Origin: Petrolisthes cinctipes
Lineage: Eukaryota > Arthropoda > Malacostraca > Decapoda > Porcellanidae
Length of the DNA stretch: 64,000 nucleotides
NCBI GenBank assembly: GCA_033782935.1
Contig: JAWQEG010000490.1
Location: 836,001-900,000, forward strand
Direction of reading: 5' to 3'
Part shown: one piece after another, positions 9,759 to 22,740 of the stretch
How the letters are laid out: every line of letters begins with the position of its first letter
Position numbering within the stretch: position 1 is the first letter of the stretch
The notes under the pieces: model-generated
The model's database searches: none
The model's input: the letters and a program-made list of their open reading frames with translations, nothing else
Told to the model about the DNA's origin: nothing
Translations under genes and position numbers: made by a program

Positions 9759-12700
9759 TCTTCTGTACCCGTTTATATCTAAAATTCAGGCTCAAAACAC
9801 CCGAAATTTCAATATTTTGGGGTCCCAGAAGCAATCTGTACATGCCTACTCAGTGCTAGAATATTTTCAAAATATAGGCTAAAAACATGCTAAAAATCGA
9901 TCTTTTAGGTGCCAAAAAGTCGATATCTCAAATTCAGTCCCAAAACACCCGAAAAATCGATATTTAGGGGTCCCAGAAGCGATCTGTACATGCTTACTAC
10001 GTGTTAGAGATTTTTCAAAATACAGGCCAAAAACATACTGAAAATCGATCTTTTAGGTGCCCAAAAGTCGATATGTGCATGCATCTTCTGTACCCGTTTA
10101 TATCTCAAATTCTGGCCCTAAACACCCGAATATTAAATATTTTGGGGTCCCAGAAGCGATCTGTATATGCCTACTCAGTGCTAGAATATTTTCAAAATAT
10201 AGGCTAAAAACATGCTAAAAATCGATATTTTAGGTGCCAAAAAGTCGATATCTCAAATTCAGTCCCAAAACACCCGAAACTTCGATATTTAGGGGTCCCA
10301 GAAGCGATCTGTACATGCCTACTCCGTGTTAGAGTATTTTCAAAATACAGGCCCAAAACATACTGAAAATGGATCTTTTAGGTGCCCAAAAGTCAATATG
10401 TGCATGCATCTTTTGTACGCGTTTATATCTCAAATTCTGGCCCTAAACACCCGAAACTTCGATATTTTCGGGTCCCAGAAGCGATCTGTACATGCCTACT
10501 CCGTGTTAGAGTGTTTTCAAAATATAGGCTCAAAACATGCTCAAAATCGATATTTTAGGTGCCCAGAAGTCGATATGTGCATGACTCTTCTGTACCCGTT
10601 TATATCTCAAATTCAGGCTCAAAACACCCGAAAATTCGATATTTTGGGGTCCCAGAAGCAATCTGTACATGCCTACTCAGTGCTAGAATATTTTCAAAAT
10701 ATAGGCTTAAAACATGCTAAAAATCGATATTTTTTGGTGCCAAAAAGTCGATATCTCAAATTCAGTCCCAAAACACCCGAAAATTCGATATTTAGGGGTC
10801 CCAGAAGCAATCTGTACATGCCTACTCCGTGTTAGAGTATTTTTTAAATACAGGCCCAAAACATGCTCAAAATCGATGTTTTAGGTGCCAAAAAGTCGAT
10901 ACCCGTTTATATCTCAAATTCAGGCTCAAAACACCCGAAAATTCGATATTTTGGGGTCCCAGAAGCAATCTGTACATGCCTACTCATTGCTAGAATATTT
11001 TCAAAATATAGGCTAAAAACATGCTAAAAATCGATATTTTAGGTGCAAAAAAGTCGATGTCTCAAATTAAGGCCCAAAACACCCGAAAATTCGATATTTA
11101 GGGGTCCCAGAGGCGATCTGTACATGCCTACTCAGTGCTAGAATATTTTCAAAATATAGGCTCAAAACATGCTAAAAATCGATATTTTAGGTGCGTAAAG
11201 GCGATATCTCAAATTCAGGCCCAAAACTCCCGAAAATTCGATATTTTGGGGTCTCAGAAACGATGTGTACATGCCTACTCCGTGTTAGAGTATTTTCAAA
11301 ATGCAGGCCCAAAACATGCTCAAAATCGATGTTTTAGGGGCCAAAAAGTCGAAATGTGCATGCATCTTCAGTACCCGTTTATATCTTAAATTCAGGCTCA
11401 AAACACCCGAAAACTCGATATTTTGGGGTCCCAGAAGCGATCTGTACATGCCTACTTAGTGCTAGAGTATTTTCAAAATACATGCCCAAAACATGCTGAA
11501 AATCGATATTTTAGATTCCCAAAGTCAATATGTGCATGTATTTTCTGTACCCGTTTATATATCAAATTCAGGCTCAATACACCCGAAAATTCAATATTTT
11601 GGTTTCCCAGAAGCAATCTGTACATGCCTACTCAGTGCTAGAATATTTTCAAAATATAGGCTAAAAACATGCTAAAAATCGATATTTTAGGTGCCAAAAA
11701 GTCGATATGTGCATGCATCTTCTGTACCCTTTTATATCTCAAATTCTGGCCCTAAACACCCGAAAATTCAATATTTTGGGGTCCCAGAAGCGATCTGTAC
11801 ATGCCTACTCAGTGCTAGAATGTCTTCAAAATATAGGCTCAAAACATGCTCAAAATCGATATTTTAGGTGCCGAAAAGTCGATATGTGCATGCATCTTCT
11901 CTACTCGTTTATATCTCAAATTCAAGCTCAAAACACCCGAAAATTCGATATTTTAGGGTCCCAGAAGCGATCTGTACATGCCTACTCAGTGCTAGAATAT
12001 TTTCAAAATATAGGCTCAAAACATGCTAAAAATCGATATTTTAGGTGCGTAAAGGCGATATCTCAAATTCAGGCCCAAAACACCCGAAAATTCGATATTT
12101 TTGGGTCCCAGAAGCGATCTGTACATGCCTACTCAGTGCTAGAATGTCTTAAAAATATAGGCTCAAAACATGCGCAAAATCGATATTTTAGGTGCCCAAA
12201 AGTCGATATGTGCATGCATCTTCAGTACCCGTTTATATCTCAAATTCTGGCCCTAAACACCCGAAAATTCAATATTTTTGGGTCCCAGAAGCAATCTGTA
12301 CATGCCTACTCAGTGCTAGAATATTTTCAAAATATTGGCTACAAACATGCAAAAAAACGAAATTTTAGGTGCCAAAAAGTCGATATCTCAAATTCAGTCT
12401 CAAAACACCCGAAAATTCGATATTTTGGGGTCCCAGAAGCGATCTGTACATACCTACTCAGTGCCAGAATATTTTCAAAATATAGGCTGAAAACATGTTA
12501 AAAATCGATATTTTAGGTGCGTAAAGGCGATATCTCAAATTCAGGCCCAAAACACCTGAAAATTCGATATTTTGGGGTCCCAGAAGCGATCTGTACATGC
12601 CTACTCCGTGTTAGAGTATTTTCAAAGTACAGGCCCAAAACATGCCCAAAATCGATGTTTTAGGTGCCCAAAAGTCAATATGTGCATGCATCTTCAGTAC

Positions 12701-13692
12701 CCGTTTATATCTCAAATTCAGGCTCAAAACACCCGAAAATTCGATATTTTGGGGTCCCAGAAGCGATCTGTACATGCCTACTCAGTGCTAGAATGTTTTC
12801 AAAATATAGGCACAAAACATGCTCAAAATCGATATTTTAGGTGCCCAAAAGTCGATATGTGCATGCATCTTCTGTACCCGTCTATATCTCAAATTCTGGC
12901 CCTAAACACCCGAAAATTCAATATTTTTGGGTCCCAGATGCAATCTGTACATGCCTACTCAGTGCTAGAATATTTTCAAAATATAGGCTCAAAACATGCT
13001 AAAAATCGATATTTTAGGTGCCAAAAAGTCGATATCTATAATTCAGTCCCAAAACATCCGTAAATTCGATATTTAGGGGTCCCAGAAGCGATCTGTACAT
13101 GCCTACTCCGTGTTTGAGTATTTTCAAAATACAGGCCCAAAACATGCTTAAAATCGATGTTTTAGGTGCCAAAAAGTCGATATGTGCATGCACTTTCAGT
13201 ACGCGTTTATATCTCAAATTAAGGCTCAAAACACCCGAAAATTCGATATTTAGGGGTCCCAGGAGCGATCTGTACATGCCTACTCAGTGCTAGAATATTT
13301 TCAAAATATAGGCTCAAAACATGCTAAAAATCGATATTTTAGGTGCGTAAAGGCGATATCTCAAATTCAGGCCCAAAACACACGTAAATTCGATATTTTG
13401 GGGTCCCAGAAGCGATGTGTACATGCCTACTCCGTGTTAGAGTATTTTCAATATACAGGCCGAAAACATGCTCAAAATCGATGTTTTAGGTGCCCAAAAG
13501 TCGATATGTGCATGCATCTTCAGTACCCGTTTATATCTCAAATTCAGGCTCAATACACCCGAAAATACGATATTTTGGGGTCCCAGAAGCGATCTGTACA
13601 TGCCTACTCCGTGTTAGAGTATTTTCAAATTACAGGCCCAAAACATGCTGAAAATTGATATTTTAGATGCCCAAAGTCAATATGTGCATGTA
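9759..13692 (+). repeat. 3,934-bp higher-order repeat (24 units), copy 2
   Basis: The same 24-unit order and private marks as copy 1, shifted by 3,934. Visible differences are isolated single bases: CCCAGAAGC at 12,580 against CCCATAAGC at 8,646, and AACGAAATTTTAGG near 12,356 against AACGAATTTTTAGG. This level of agreement is far above that between neighbouring units, which implies recent duplication of the whole block. Confidence 0.9.
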
Positions 13693-16600
13693 TCTTCTGT
13701 ACACGTTTATATCTAAAATTCAGGCTCAAAACACCCGAAATTTCAATATTTTGGGGTCCCAGAAGCAATCTGTACATGCCTACTCAGTGCTAGAATATTT
13801 TCAAAATATAGGCTAAAAACATGCTAAAAATCGATCTTTTAGGTGCCAAAAAGTCGATATCTCAAATTCAGTCCCAAAACACCCGAAAAATCGATATTTA
13901 GGGGTCCCAGAAGCGATCTGTACATGCTTACTACGTGTTAGAGATTTTTCAAAATACAGGCCAAAAACATACTGAAAATCGATCTTTTAGGTGCCCAAAA
14001 GTCGATATGTGCATGCATCTTCTGTACCCGTTTATATCTCAAATTCTGGCCCTAAACACCCGAATATTAAATATTTTGGGGTCCCAGAAGCGATCTGTAT
14101 ATGCCTACTCAGTGCTAGAATATTTTCAAAATATAGGCTAAAAACATGCTAAAAATCGATATTTTAGGTGCCAAAAAGTCGATATCTCAAATTCAGTCCC
14201 AAAACACCCGAAACTTCGATATTTAGGGGTCCCAGAAGCGATCTGTACATGCCTACTCCGTGTTAGAGTATTTTCAAAATACAGGCCAAAAACATACTGA
14301 AAATCGATCTTTTAGGTGCCCAAAAGTCAATATGTGCATGCATCTTTTGTACGCGTTTATATCTCAAATTCTGGCCCTAAACACCCGAAACTTCGATATT
14401 TTCGGGTCCCAGAAGGGATCTGTACATGCCTACTCCGTGTTAGAGTGTTTTCAAAATATAGGCTCAAAACATGCTCAAAATCGATATTTTATGTGCCCAG
14501 AAGTCGATATGTGCATGACTCTTCTGTACCCGTTTATATCTCAAATTCAGGCTCAAAACACCCGAAAATTCGATATTTTGGGGTCCCAGAAGCAATCTGT
14601 ACATGCCTACTCAGTGCTAGAATATTTTCAAAATATAGGCTTAAAACATGCTAAAAATCGATATTTTTTGGTGCCAAAAAGTCGATATCTCAAATTCAGT
14701 CCCAAAACACCCGAAAATTCGATATTTAGGGGTCCCAGAAGCAATCTGTACATGCCTACTCCGTGTTAGAGTATTTTTTAAATACAGGCCCAAAACATGC
14801 TCAAAATCGATGTTTTAGGTGCCAAAAAGTCGATACCCGTTTATATCTCAAATTCAGGCTCAAAACACCCGAAAATTCGATATTTTGGGGTCCCAGAAGC
14901 AATCTGTACATGCCTACTCATTGCTAGAATATTTTCAAAATATAGGCTAAAAACATGCTATAAATCGATATTTTAGGTGCAAAAAAGTCGATGTCTCAAA
15001 TTAAGGCCCAAAACACCCGAAAATTCGATATTTAGGGGTCCCAGAGGCGATCTGTACATGCCTACTCAGTGCTAGAATATTTTCAAAATATAGGCTCAAA
15101 ACATGCTAAAAATCGATATTTTAGGTGCGTAAAGGCGATATCTCAAATTCAGGCCCAAAACTCCCGAAAATTCGATATTTTGGGGTCTCAGAAGCGATGT
15201 GTACATGCCTACTCCGTGTTAGAGTATTTTCAAAATGCAGGCCCAAAACATGCTCAAAATCGATGTTTTAGGGGCCAAAAAGTCGATATGTGCATGCATC
15301 TTCAGTACCCGTTTATATCTTAAATTCAGTCTCAAAACACCCGAAAACTCGATATTTTGGGGTCCCAGAAGCGATCTGTACATGCCTACTTAGTGCTAGA
15401 GTATTTTCAAAATACATGCCCAAAACATGCTGAAAATCGATATTTTAGATTCCCAAAGTCAATATGTGCATGTATTTTCTGTACCCGTTTATATATCAAA
15501 TTCAGGCTCAATACACCCGAAAATTCAATATTTTGGTTTCCCAGAAGCAATCTGTACATGCCTACTCAGTGCTAGAATATTTTCAAAATATAGGCTAAAA
15601 ACATGCTAAAAATCGATATTTTAGGTGCCAAAAAGTCGATATGTGCATGCATCTTCTGTACCCTTTTATATCTCAAATTCTGGCCCTAAACACCCGAAAA
15701 TTCAATATTTTGGGGTCCCAGAAGCGATCTGTACATGCCTACTCAGTGCTAGAATGTCTTCAAAATATAGGCTCAAAACATGCTCAAAATCGATATTTTA
15801 GGTGCCGAAAAGTCGATATGTGCATGCATCTTCTCTACTCGTTTATATCTCAAATTCAAGCTCAAAACACCCGAAAATTCGATATTTTAGGGTCCCAGAA
15901 GCGATCTGTACATGCCTACTCAGTGCTAGAATATTTTCAAAATATAGGCTCAAAACATGCTAAAAATCGATATTTTAGGTGCGTAAAGGCGATATCTCAA
16001 ATTCAGGCCCAAAACACCCGAAAATTCGATATTTTTGGGTCCCAGAAGCGATCTGTACATGCCTACTCAGTGCTAGAATGTCTTAAAAATATAGGCTCAA
16101 AACATGCGCAAAATCGAAATTTTAGGTGCCCAAAAGTCGATATGTGCATGCATCTTCAGTACCCGTTTATATCTCAAATTCTGGCCCTAAACACCCGAAA
16201 ATTCAATATTTTTGGGTCCCAGAAGCAATCTGTACATGCCTACTCAGTGCTAGAATATTTTCAAAATATTGGCTACAAACATGCAAAAAAACGAAATTTT
16301 AGGTGCCAAAAAGTCGATATCTCAAATTCAGTCTCAAAACACCCGAAAATTCGATATTTTGGGGTCCCAGAAGCGATCTGTACATACCTACTCAGTGCCA
16401 GAATATTTTCAAAATATAGGCTGAAAACATGTTAAAAATCGATATTTTAGGTGCGTAAAGGCGATATCTCAAATTCAGGCCCAAAACACCTGAAAATTCG
16501 ATATTTTGGGGTCCCAGAAGCGATCTGTACATGCCTACTCCGTGTTAGAGTATTTTCAAAGTACAGGCCCAAAACATGCCCAAAATCGATGTTTTAGGTG

Positions 16601-17096
16601 CCCAAAAGTCAATATGTGCATGCATCTTCAGTACCCGTTTATATCTCAAATTCAGGCTCAAAACACCCGAAAATTCGATATTTTGGGGTCCCAGAAGCGA
16701 TCTGTACATGCCTACTCAGTGCTAGAATGTTTTCAAAATATAGGCACAAAACATGCTCAAAATCGATATTTTAGGTGCCCAAAAGTCGATATGTGCATGC
16801 ATCTTCTGTACCCGTTTATATCTCAAATTCTGGCCCTAAACACCCGAAAATTCAATATTTTTGGGTCCCAGAAGCAATCTGTACATGCCTACTCAGTGCT
16901 ACAATATTTTCAAAATATAGGCTCAAAACATGCTAAAAATCGATATTTTAGGTGCCAAAAAGTCGATATCTAAAATTCAGTCCCAAAACATCCGTAAATT
17001 CGATATTTAGGGGTCCCAGAAGCGATCTGTACATGCCTACTCCGTGTTTGAGTATTTTCAAAATACAGGCCCAAAACATGCTTAAAATCGATGTTT
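13693..17096 (+). repeat. 3,934-bp higher-order repeat, copy 3, truncated
   Basis: This copy follows copy 2 with the same offset until about 17,096. There the expected TTTTAGGTGCCAAAAAG is replaced by TTTAGATGCCCAAAG and a different set of units begins. About 530 bp of the 24-unit pattern is missing. Single-base differences such as CTATAAATCG at 14,958 and CGAAATTTTAGG at 16,115 mark it as distinct from copies 1 and 2, which argues against simple assembly copying. Confidence 0.88.
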
Positions 17097-18470
17097 TAGA
17101 TGCCCAAAGTCAATATGTGCATGTATCTTCTGTACCCGTTTATATCTGATATTCAGGCTCAAAACACCCGAAAATTCAATATTTTGGGGTCCCAGAAGCA
17201 ATCTGTACATGCCTACTCAGTGCTAGAATATTTTCAAAATATAGGCTCAAAACATGCTAAAAATCGATATTTTAGGTGCGTAAAGCCGATATCTCAAATT
17301 CAGTCCCAAAACACCCTAAAATTCGATATTTAGGGGTCCCAGAAGGGATCTGTACATGCCTACTCCGTGTTAGAGTATTTTCGAAATACAGGCCAAAAAC
17401 ATACTGAAAATCGATCTTTTAGGTGCCCAAAAGTCGATATGTGCATGCATCTTCTGTACCCGTTTATTTCTCAAATTCTGGCCCTAAACACCCGAAAATT
17501 CGATATTTTTGGGTCTCAGAAGCGATCTGTACATGCCTTCTCAGTGTTAGAGTATTTTCAAAATACAGGCCCAAAACATGCTTAAAATCGATGTTTTAGG
17601 TGCCAAAAAGTCGATATGTGCATGCACCTTCAGTACCCGTTTATATCTCAAATTCAGGATCAAAAAACCCGAAAATTCGATATTTTGGGGTCCCAGAAGC
17701 AATCTGTACATGCCTACTCCGTGTTAGAGTATTTTCAAAATACATGCCAATAACATACTGAAAATCGATCTTTTAGGTGCCCAAAAGTCGATATGTGCAT
17801 GCATCTTCTGTACCCGTTTATATCTCTAATTCTGGCCGTAAACACCCGAAAAATCGATATTTTGGGGTCCCAGAAGCGATCTGTACATGCCTACTCCGTG
17901 TTAGAGTATTTTCAAAATACATGCCCAAAACATGCTGAAAATCGATATTTTAGATGCCCAAAGTCAATATGTGCATGTATCTTCAGTACCCGTTTATTTC
18001 TCAAATTCAGGCTCAAAACACCCGAAAATTCAATATTTTGGGGTCCCAGAAGCAATCTGTACATGCCTACTCAGTGCTAGAATATTTTCAAAATATATAT
18101 TAAAAACATGCTAAAAATCGATCTTTTAGGTGCCAAAAAGTCGATATCTCAAATTCAGTCCCAAAACACCCGAAATTTCGATATTTAGGGGTCCCAGAAG
18201 CGATCTGTACATGCTTACTCCGTGTTAGAGATTTTTCAAAATACAGGCCAAAAACATACTGAAAATCGATCTTTTAGGTGCGCAAAAGTCGATATGTGCA
18301 TGCATCTTCTTTACACGTTTATATCTCAAATTCTGGCCCTAAACACCCGAAAATTCGATATTTTGGGGTCCCAGAAGCGATCTGTACATGCCTACTCCTT
18401 GTTAGAGTATTTTCAAAATTCAGGCCCAAAACATGCTCAAAATCGATATTTTTGGTGCCCAAAGTCAATA
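17097..18470 (+). repeat. Linker region related to the 21.9-22.9 kb block
   Basis: About 17,097-18,100 matches 21,901-22,900 at an offset of 4,804. Shared features include the 147-bp unit followed by GGGTCCCAGAAGGGATCTG and the ATGCCTTCTCAGTGTTAG motif. The remainder to 18,470 resembles units of the 24-unit repeat, with GAGATTTTTCAAAATAC at 18,230. The stretch looks like an older relative of the 1,679-bp unit, now isolated between two amplified blocks. It holds no gene. Confidence 0.75.
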
Positions 18471-21239
18471 TGTGTATGCATCTTCTGTACTCGTTTATAT
18501 CTCAAATTCAGGCTCAAAACAACCGAAAATTCGATATTTTGTGGTCCCAGAAGCGATCTGTACATGCCTACTCAGTGCTAGAATGTTTTCAAAATATAGG
18601 CTCAAAACATGCTCAAAATCGATATTTTAGGTGCCCAAAAGTAGATATGTGCATGCATCTTCTGTACCCGTTTATATCTCAAATTCAGGCTCAAAACACC
18701 CGAAAATTCGATATTTTGGGGTCCCTAAAGCAATCTGTACATGCCTACTCAGTGCTAGAATATTTTCAAAATATAGGCTAAAAATATGCTAAAAATCGAA
18801 ATTTTTGGTGCCAAAAAATCGATATCTCAAATTCAGTCCCAAAACACCCGAAAATTCGATATTTAGGGGTCCCAGAAGCAATCTGTACATGCCTACTCCG
18901 TGTTAGAGTATTTTTAAAATACAGGCCCAAAACATGCTCAAAATCGATGTTTTAGGTGCCAAAAAGTCGATATGTGCATGCACCTTCAGTACCCGTTTAT
19001 ATCTCAAATTCAGCCTCAAAACACCCGATAATTCGATATTTTGGGGTCCCAGAAGCAATCTGTACATGCGTACTCAGTGCTAGAATATTTTCAAAATATA
19101 GGCTAAAAACATGCTAAAAATCGATATTTTAGGTGCAAAAAAGTCGATGTCTCAAATTAAGGCCCAAAACACCCGAAAATTCGATATTTAGGGGTCCCAG
19201 AGGCGATCTGTACATGCCTACTCAGTGCTAGAATATTTTCAATATATAGGCTCAAAACATGCTAAATATCGATATTTTAGGTGCGTAAAGGCGATATCTC
19301 AAATTCAGGCCCAAAACACCCGAAAATTCGATATTTTGGGGTCCAAGAAGCGATGTGTACATGCCTACTCCGTGTTAGAGTATTTTCAAAATACAGGCCC
19401 AAATCATGCTCAAAATCGATGTTTTAGGGGCCAAAAAGTCGATATGTGCATGCATCTTCAGTACCCGTTTATATCTTAAATTCAGGCTCAAAACACCCGA
19501 AAATTCGATATTTTGGGGTCCCAGAAGCAAACTGTACATGCCTACTTAGTGCTAGAGTATTTTCAAAATACATGCCCAAAACATGCTGAAAATCGATATT
19601 TTAGATGCCCAAAGTCAATATGTGCATGTATTTTCTGTACCCGTTTATATATCAAAATCAGGCTCAATACACCCGAAAATTCAATATTTTGGGGTCCCAG
19701 AAGCAATCTGTACATGCCTACTCAGTGCTAGAATATTTTCAAAATATAGGCTAAAAACATGCTAAAAATCGATATTTTAGGTGCCAAAAAGTCGATATCT
19801 CAAATTCATTCCCAAAACACCCGAAAATTCGATATTTAGGGGTCCCAGAAGCAATCTGTACATGCCTACTCCGTGTTTGAGTATTTTCAAAATACAGGCC
19901 CAAAACATGCTTAAAATCGATGTTTTAGATGCCCAAAGTCAATATGTGCATGTATCTTCTGTACTCGTTTATATCTCAAATTCAGGCTCAAAACAACCGA
20001 AAATTCGATATTTTGTGGTCCCAGAAGCGATCTGTACATGCCTACTCAGTGCTAGAATGTTTTCAAAATATAGGCTCAAAACATGCTCAAAATCGATATT
20101 TAAGGTGCCCTAAAGTAGATATGTGCATGCATCTTCTGTACCCGTTTATATCTCAAATTCAGGCTCAAAACACCCGAAAATTCGATATTTTGGGGTCCCT
20201 AAAGCAATCTGTACATGCCTACTCAGTGCTAGAATATTTTCAAAATATAGGCTAAAAATATGCTAAAAATCGAAATTTTTTGTGCCAAAAAATCGATATC
20301 TCAAATTCAGTCCCAAAACACCCGAAAATTCGATATTTAGGGGTCCCAGAAGCAATCTGTACATGCCTACTCCGTGTTAGAGTATTTTTAAAATACAGGC
20401 CCAAAACATGCTCAAAATCGATGTTTTATGTGCCAAAAAGTCGATATGTGCATGCACCTTCAGTACCCGTTTATATCTCAAATTCAGGCTCAAAACACCC
20501 GATAATTCGATATTTTGGGGTCCCAGAAGCAATCTGTACATGCGTACTCAGTGCTAGAATATTTTCAAAATATAGGCTAAAAACATGCTAAAAATCGATA
20601 TTTTAGGTGCAAAAAAGTCGATGTCTCAAATTAAGGCCCAAAACACCCGAAAATTCGATATTTAGGGGTCCCAGAGGCGATCTGTACATGCCTACTCAGT
20701 GCTAGAATATTTTCAATATATAGGCTCAAAACATGCTAAATATCGATATTTTAGGTGCGTAAAGGCGATATCTCAAATTCAGGCCCAAAACACCCGAAAA
20801 TTCGATATTTTGGGGTCCAAGAAGCGATGTGTACATGCCTACTCCGTGTTAGAGTATTTTCAAAATACAGGCCCAAATCATGCTCAAAATCGATGTTTTA
20901 GGGGCCAAAAAGTCGATATGTGCATGCATCTTCAGTACCCGTTTATATCTTAAATTCAGGCTCAAAACACCCGAAAATTCGATATTTTGGGGTCCCAGAA
21001 GCGAACTGTACATGCCTACTTAGTGCTAGAGTATTTTCAAAATACATGCCCAAAACATGCTGAAAATCGATATTTTAGATGCCCAAAGTCAATATGTGCA
21101 TGTATTTTCTGTACCCGTTTATATATCAAAATCAGGCTCAATACACCCGAAAATTCAATATTTTGGGGTCCCAGAAGCAATCTGTACATGCCTACTCAGT
21201 GCTAGAATATTTTCAAAATATAGGCTAAAAACATGCTAA
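18471..21239 (+). repeat. 1,474-bp higher-order repeat (9 units), about 1.9 copies
   Basis: From the anchor at 19,195 to 20,669, units of 147, 177, 176, 148, 176, 177, 148, 177 and 148 bp sum to 1,474. Shared private marks include TATTTTGTGGTCC at 18,535 and 20,009, GTCCCTAAAGCAATCTG near 18,721 and 20,195, AATCATGCTC near 19,403 and 20,877, and ATCAAAATCAGG near 19,650 and 21,124. The second copy runs straight into the first 1,679-bp unit. Confidence 0.9.
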
Positions 21240-22740
21240 AAATCGATATTTTCGGTGAGAAAAAGTCGATATCTATAATTCAGTCCCAAAACATCCGTAA
21301 AATCGATATTTAGGGGTCCCAGAAGCGATCTGTACATGCCTACTCCGTGTTTGAGTATTTTCAAAATACAGGCCAAAAACATACTGAAAATCGATCTTTT
21401 ATGTGCCAAAAAGTCGATATGTGCATGCACCTTCAGTAAGCGTTTATATCTCAAATTAAGGCCCAAAACACCCGAAAATTCGATATTTAGGGGTCCCAGA
21501 AGCGATCTGTACATGCCTACTCAGTGCTAGAATATTTTCAAAATATAGGCTCAAAACATGCTAAAAATCGATATTTTAGGTGCGTAAAGGCGATATCTCA
21601 AATTCAGGCCCAAAACACCCGAAAATTCTATATTTTGGGGTCCTAGAAGCGATGTGTACATGCCTACTCCGTGTTAGAGTATTTTTATTATACAGGCCCA
21701 AAACATGCTCAAAATCGATGTTTTAGGTGCCCAAAAGCCGATATGTGCATGCATCTTCAGTACCCGTTTATATCTCAAATTCAGGCTCAATACACCCGAA
21801 AATACGATATTTTGGGGTCCCAGAAGCGATCTGTACATGCCTACTCCGTGTCAGAGTATTTTCAAAATACAGGCCCAAAACATGCTGAAAATTGATATTT
21901 TAGATGCCCAAAGTCAATATGTGCATGTATCTTCTGTACCCGTTTATATCTCAAATTCAGGCTCAAAACACCCGAAAATTCAATATTTTGGGGTCCCAGA
22001 AGCAATCTGTACATGCCTACTCAGTGCTAGAATATTTTCAAAATATGGGCTCAAAACATGCTAAAAATCGATATTTTAGGTGCGTAAAGTCGATATCTCA
22101 AATTCAGTCCCAAAACACCCGAAAATTCGATATTTAGGGGTCCCAGAAGGGATCTGTACATGCCTACTCCGTGTTAGAGTATTTTCAAAATACAGGCCAA
22201 AAACATACTGAAAATCGATCTTTTAGGTGCCCAAAAGTCGATATGTGCATGCATCTTCAGTACCCGTTTATATCTCAAATTCTGGCCCTAAACACCCGAA
22301 AATTCGATATTTTTGGGTCCCAGAAGCGATCTGTACATGCCTTCTCAGTGTTAGAGTATTTTCAAAATACAGGCCCAAAACATGCTCAAAATCGATGTTT
22401 TAGGTGCCAAAAAGTCGATATGTGCATGCACCTTCAGTACCCGTTTATATCTCAAATTCAGGCTCAAAACACCCGAAAATTCGATATTTTGGGGTCCCAG
22501 AAGCAATCTGTACATGCCTACTCCGTGTTAGAGTATTTTCAAAATACAGGCCAAAAACATACTGAAAATCGATCTTTTATGTGCCCAAAAGTCGATATGT
22601 GCATGCATCTTCTGTACCCGTTTATATCTCAAATTTTGGCCCTAAACACCCTAAAAATCGATATTTTGGGGTCCCAGAAGCGATCTGTACATGCCTACTC
22701 CGTGTTTGAGTATTTTCAAAATACAGGACCAAAACATGCT
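21060..22740 (+). repeat. 1,679-bp higher-order repeat (10 units), copy 1
   Basis: From the anchor at 21,317 to 22,996, units are 177, 147, 177, 176, 147, 177, 177, 177, 176 and 148 bp, summing to 1,679. Private marks are TTTTCGGTGAGAAAAAG at 21,250, GTATTTTTATTATACAGG near 21,679 and AAAAGCCGATATG at 21,732. The left end overlaps the end of the 1,474-bp array, because this unit incorporated part of that one (the ATCAAAATCAGG unit). Confidence 0.9.

Noticed and set aside
5825..17096. Assembly artefact as the sole explanation of the three 3,934-bp copies
   Set aside because: Each copy carries its own single-base differences and copy 3 ends at a different junction, which simple mis-joining of one locus would not give. 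Copy number still needs long-read support.
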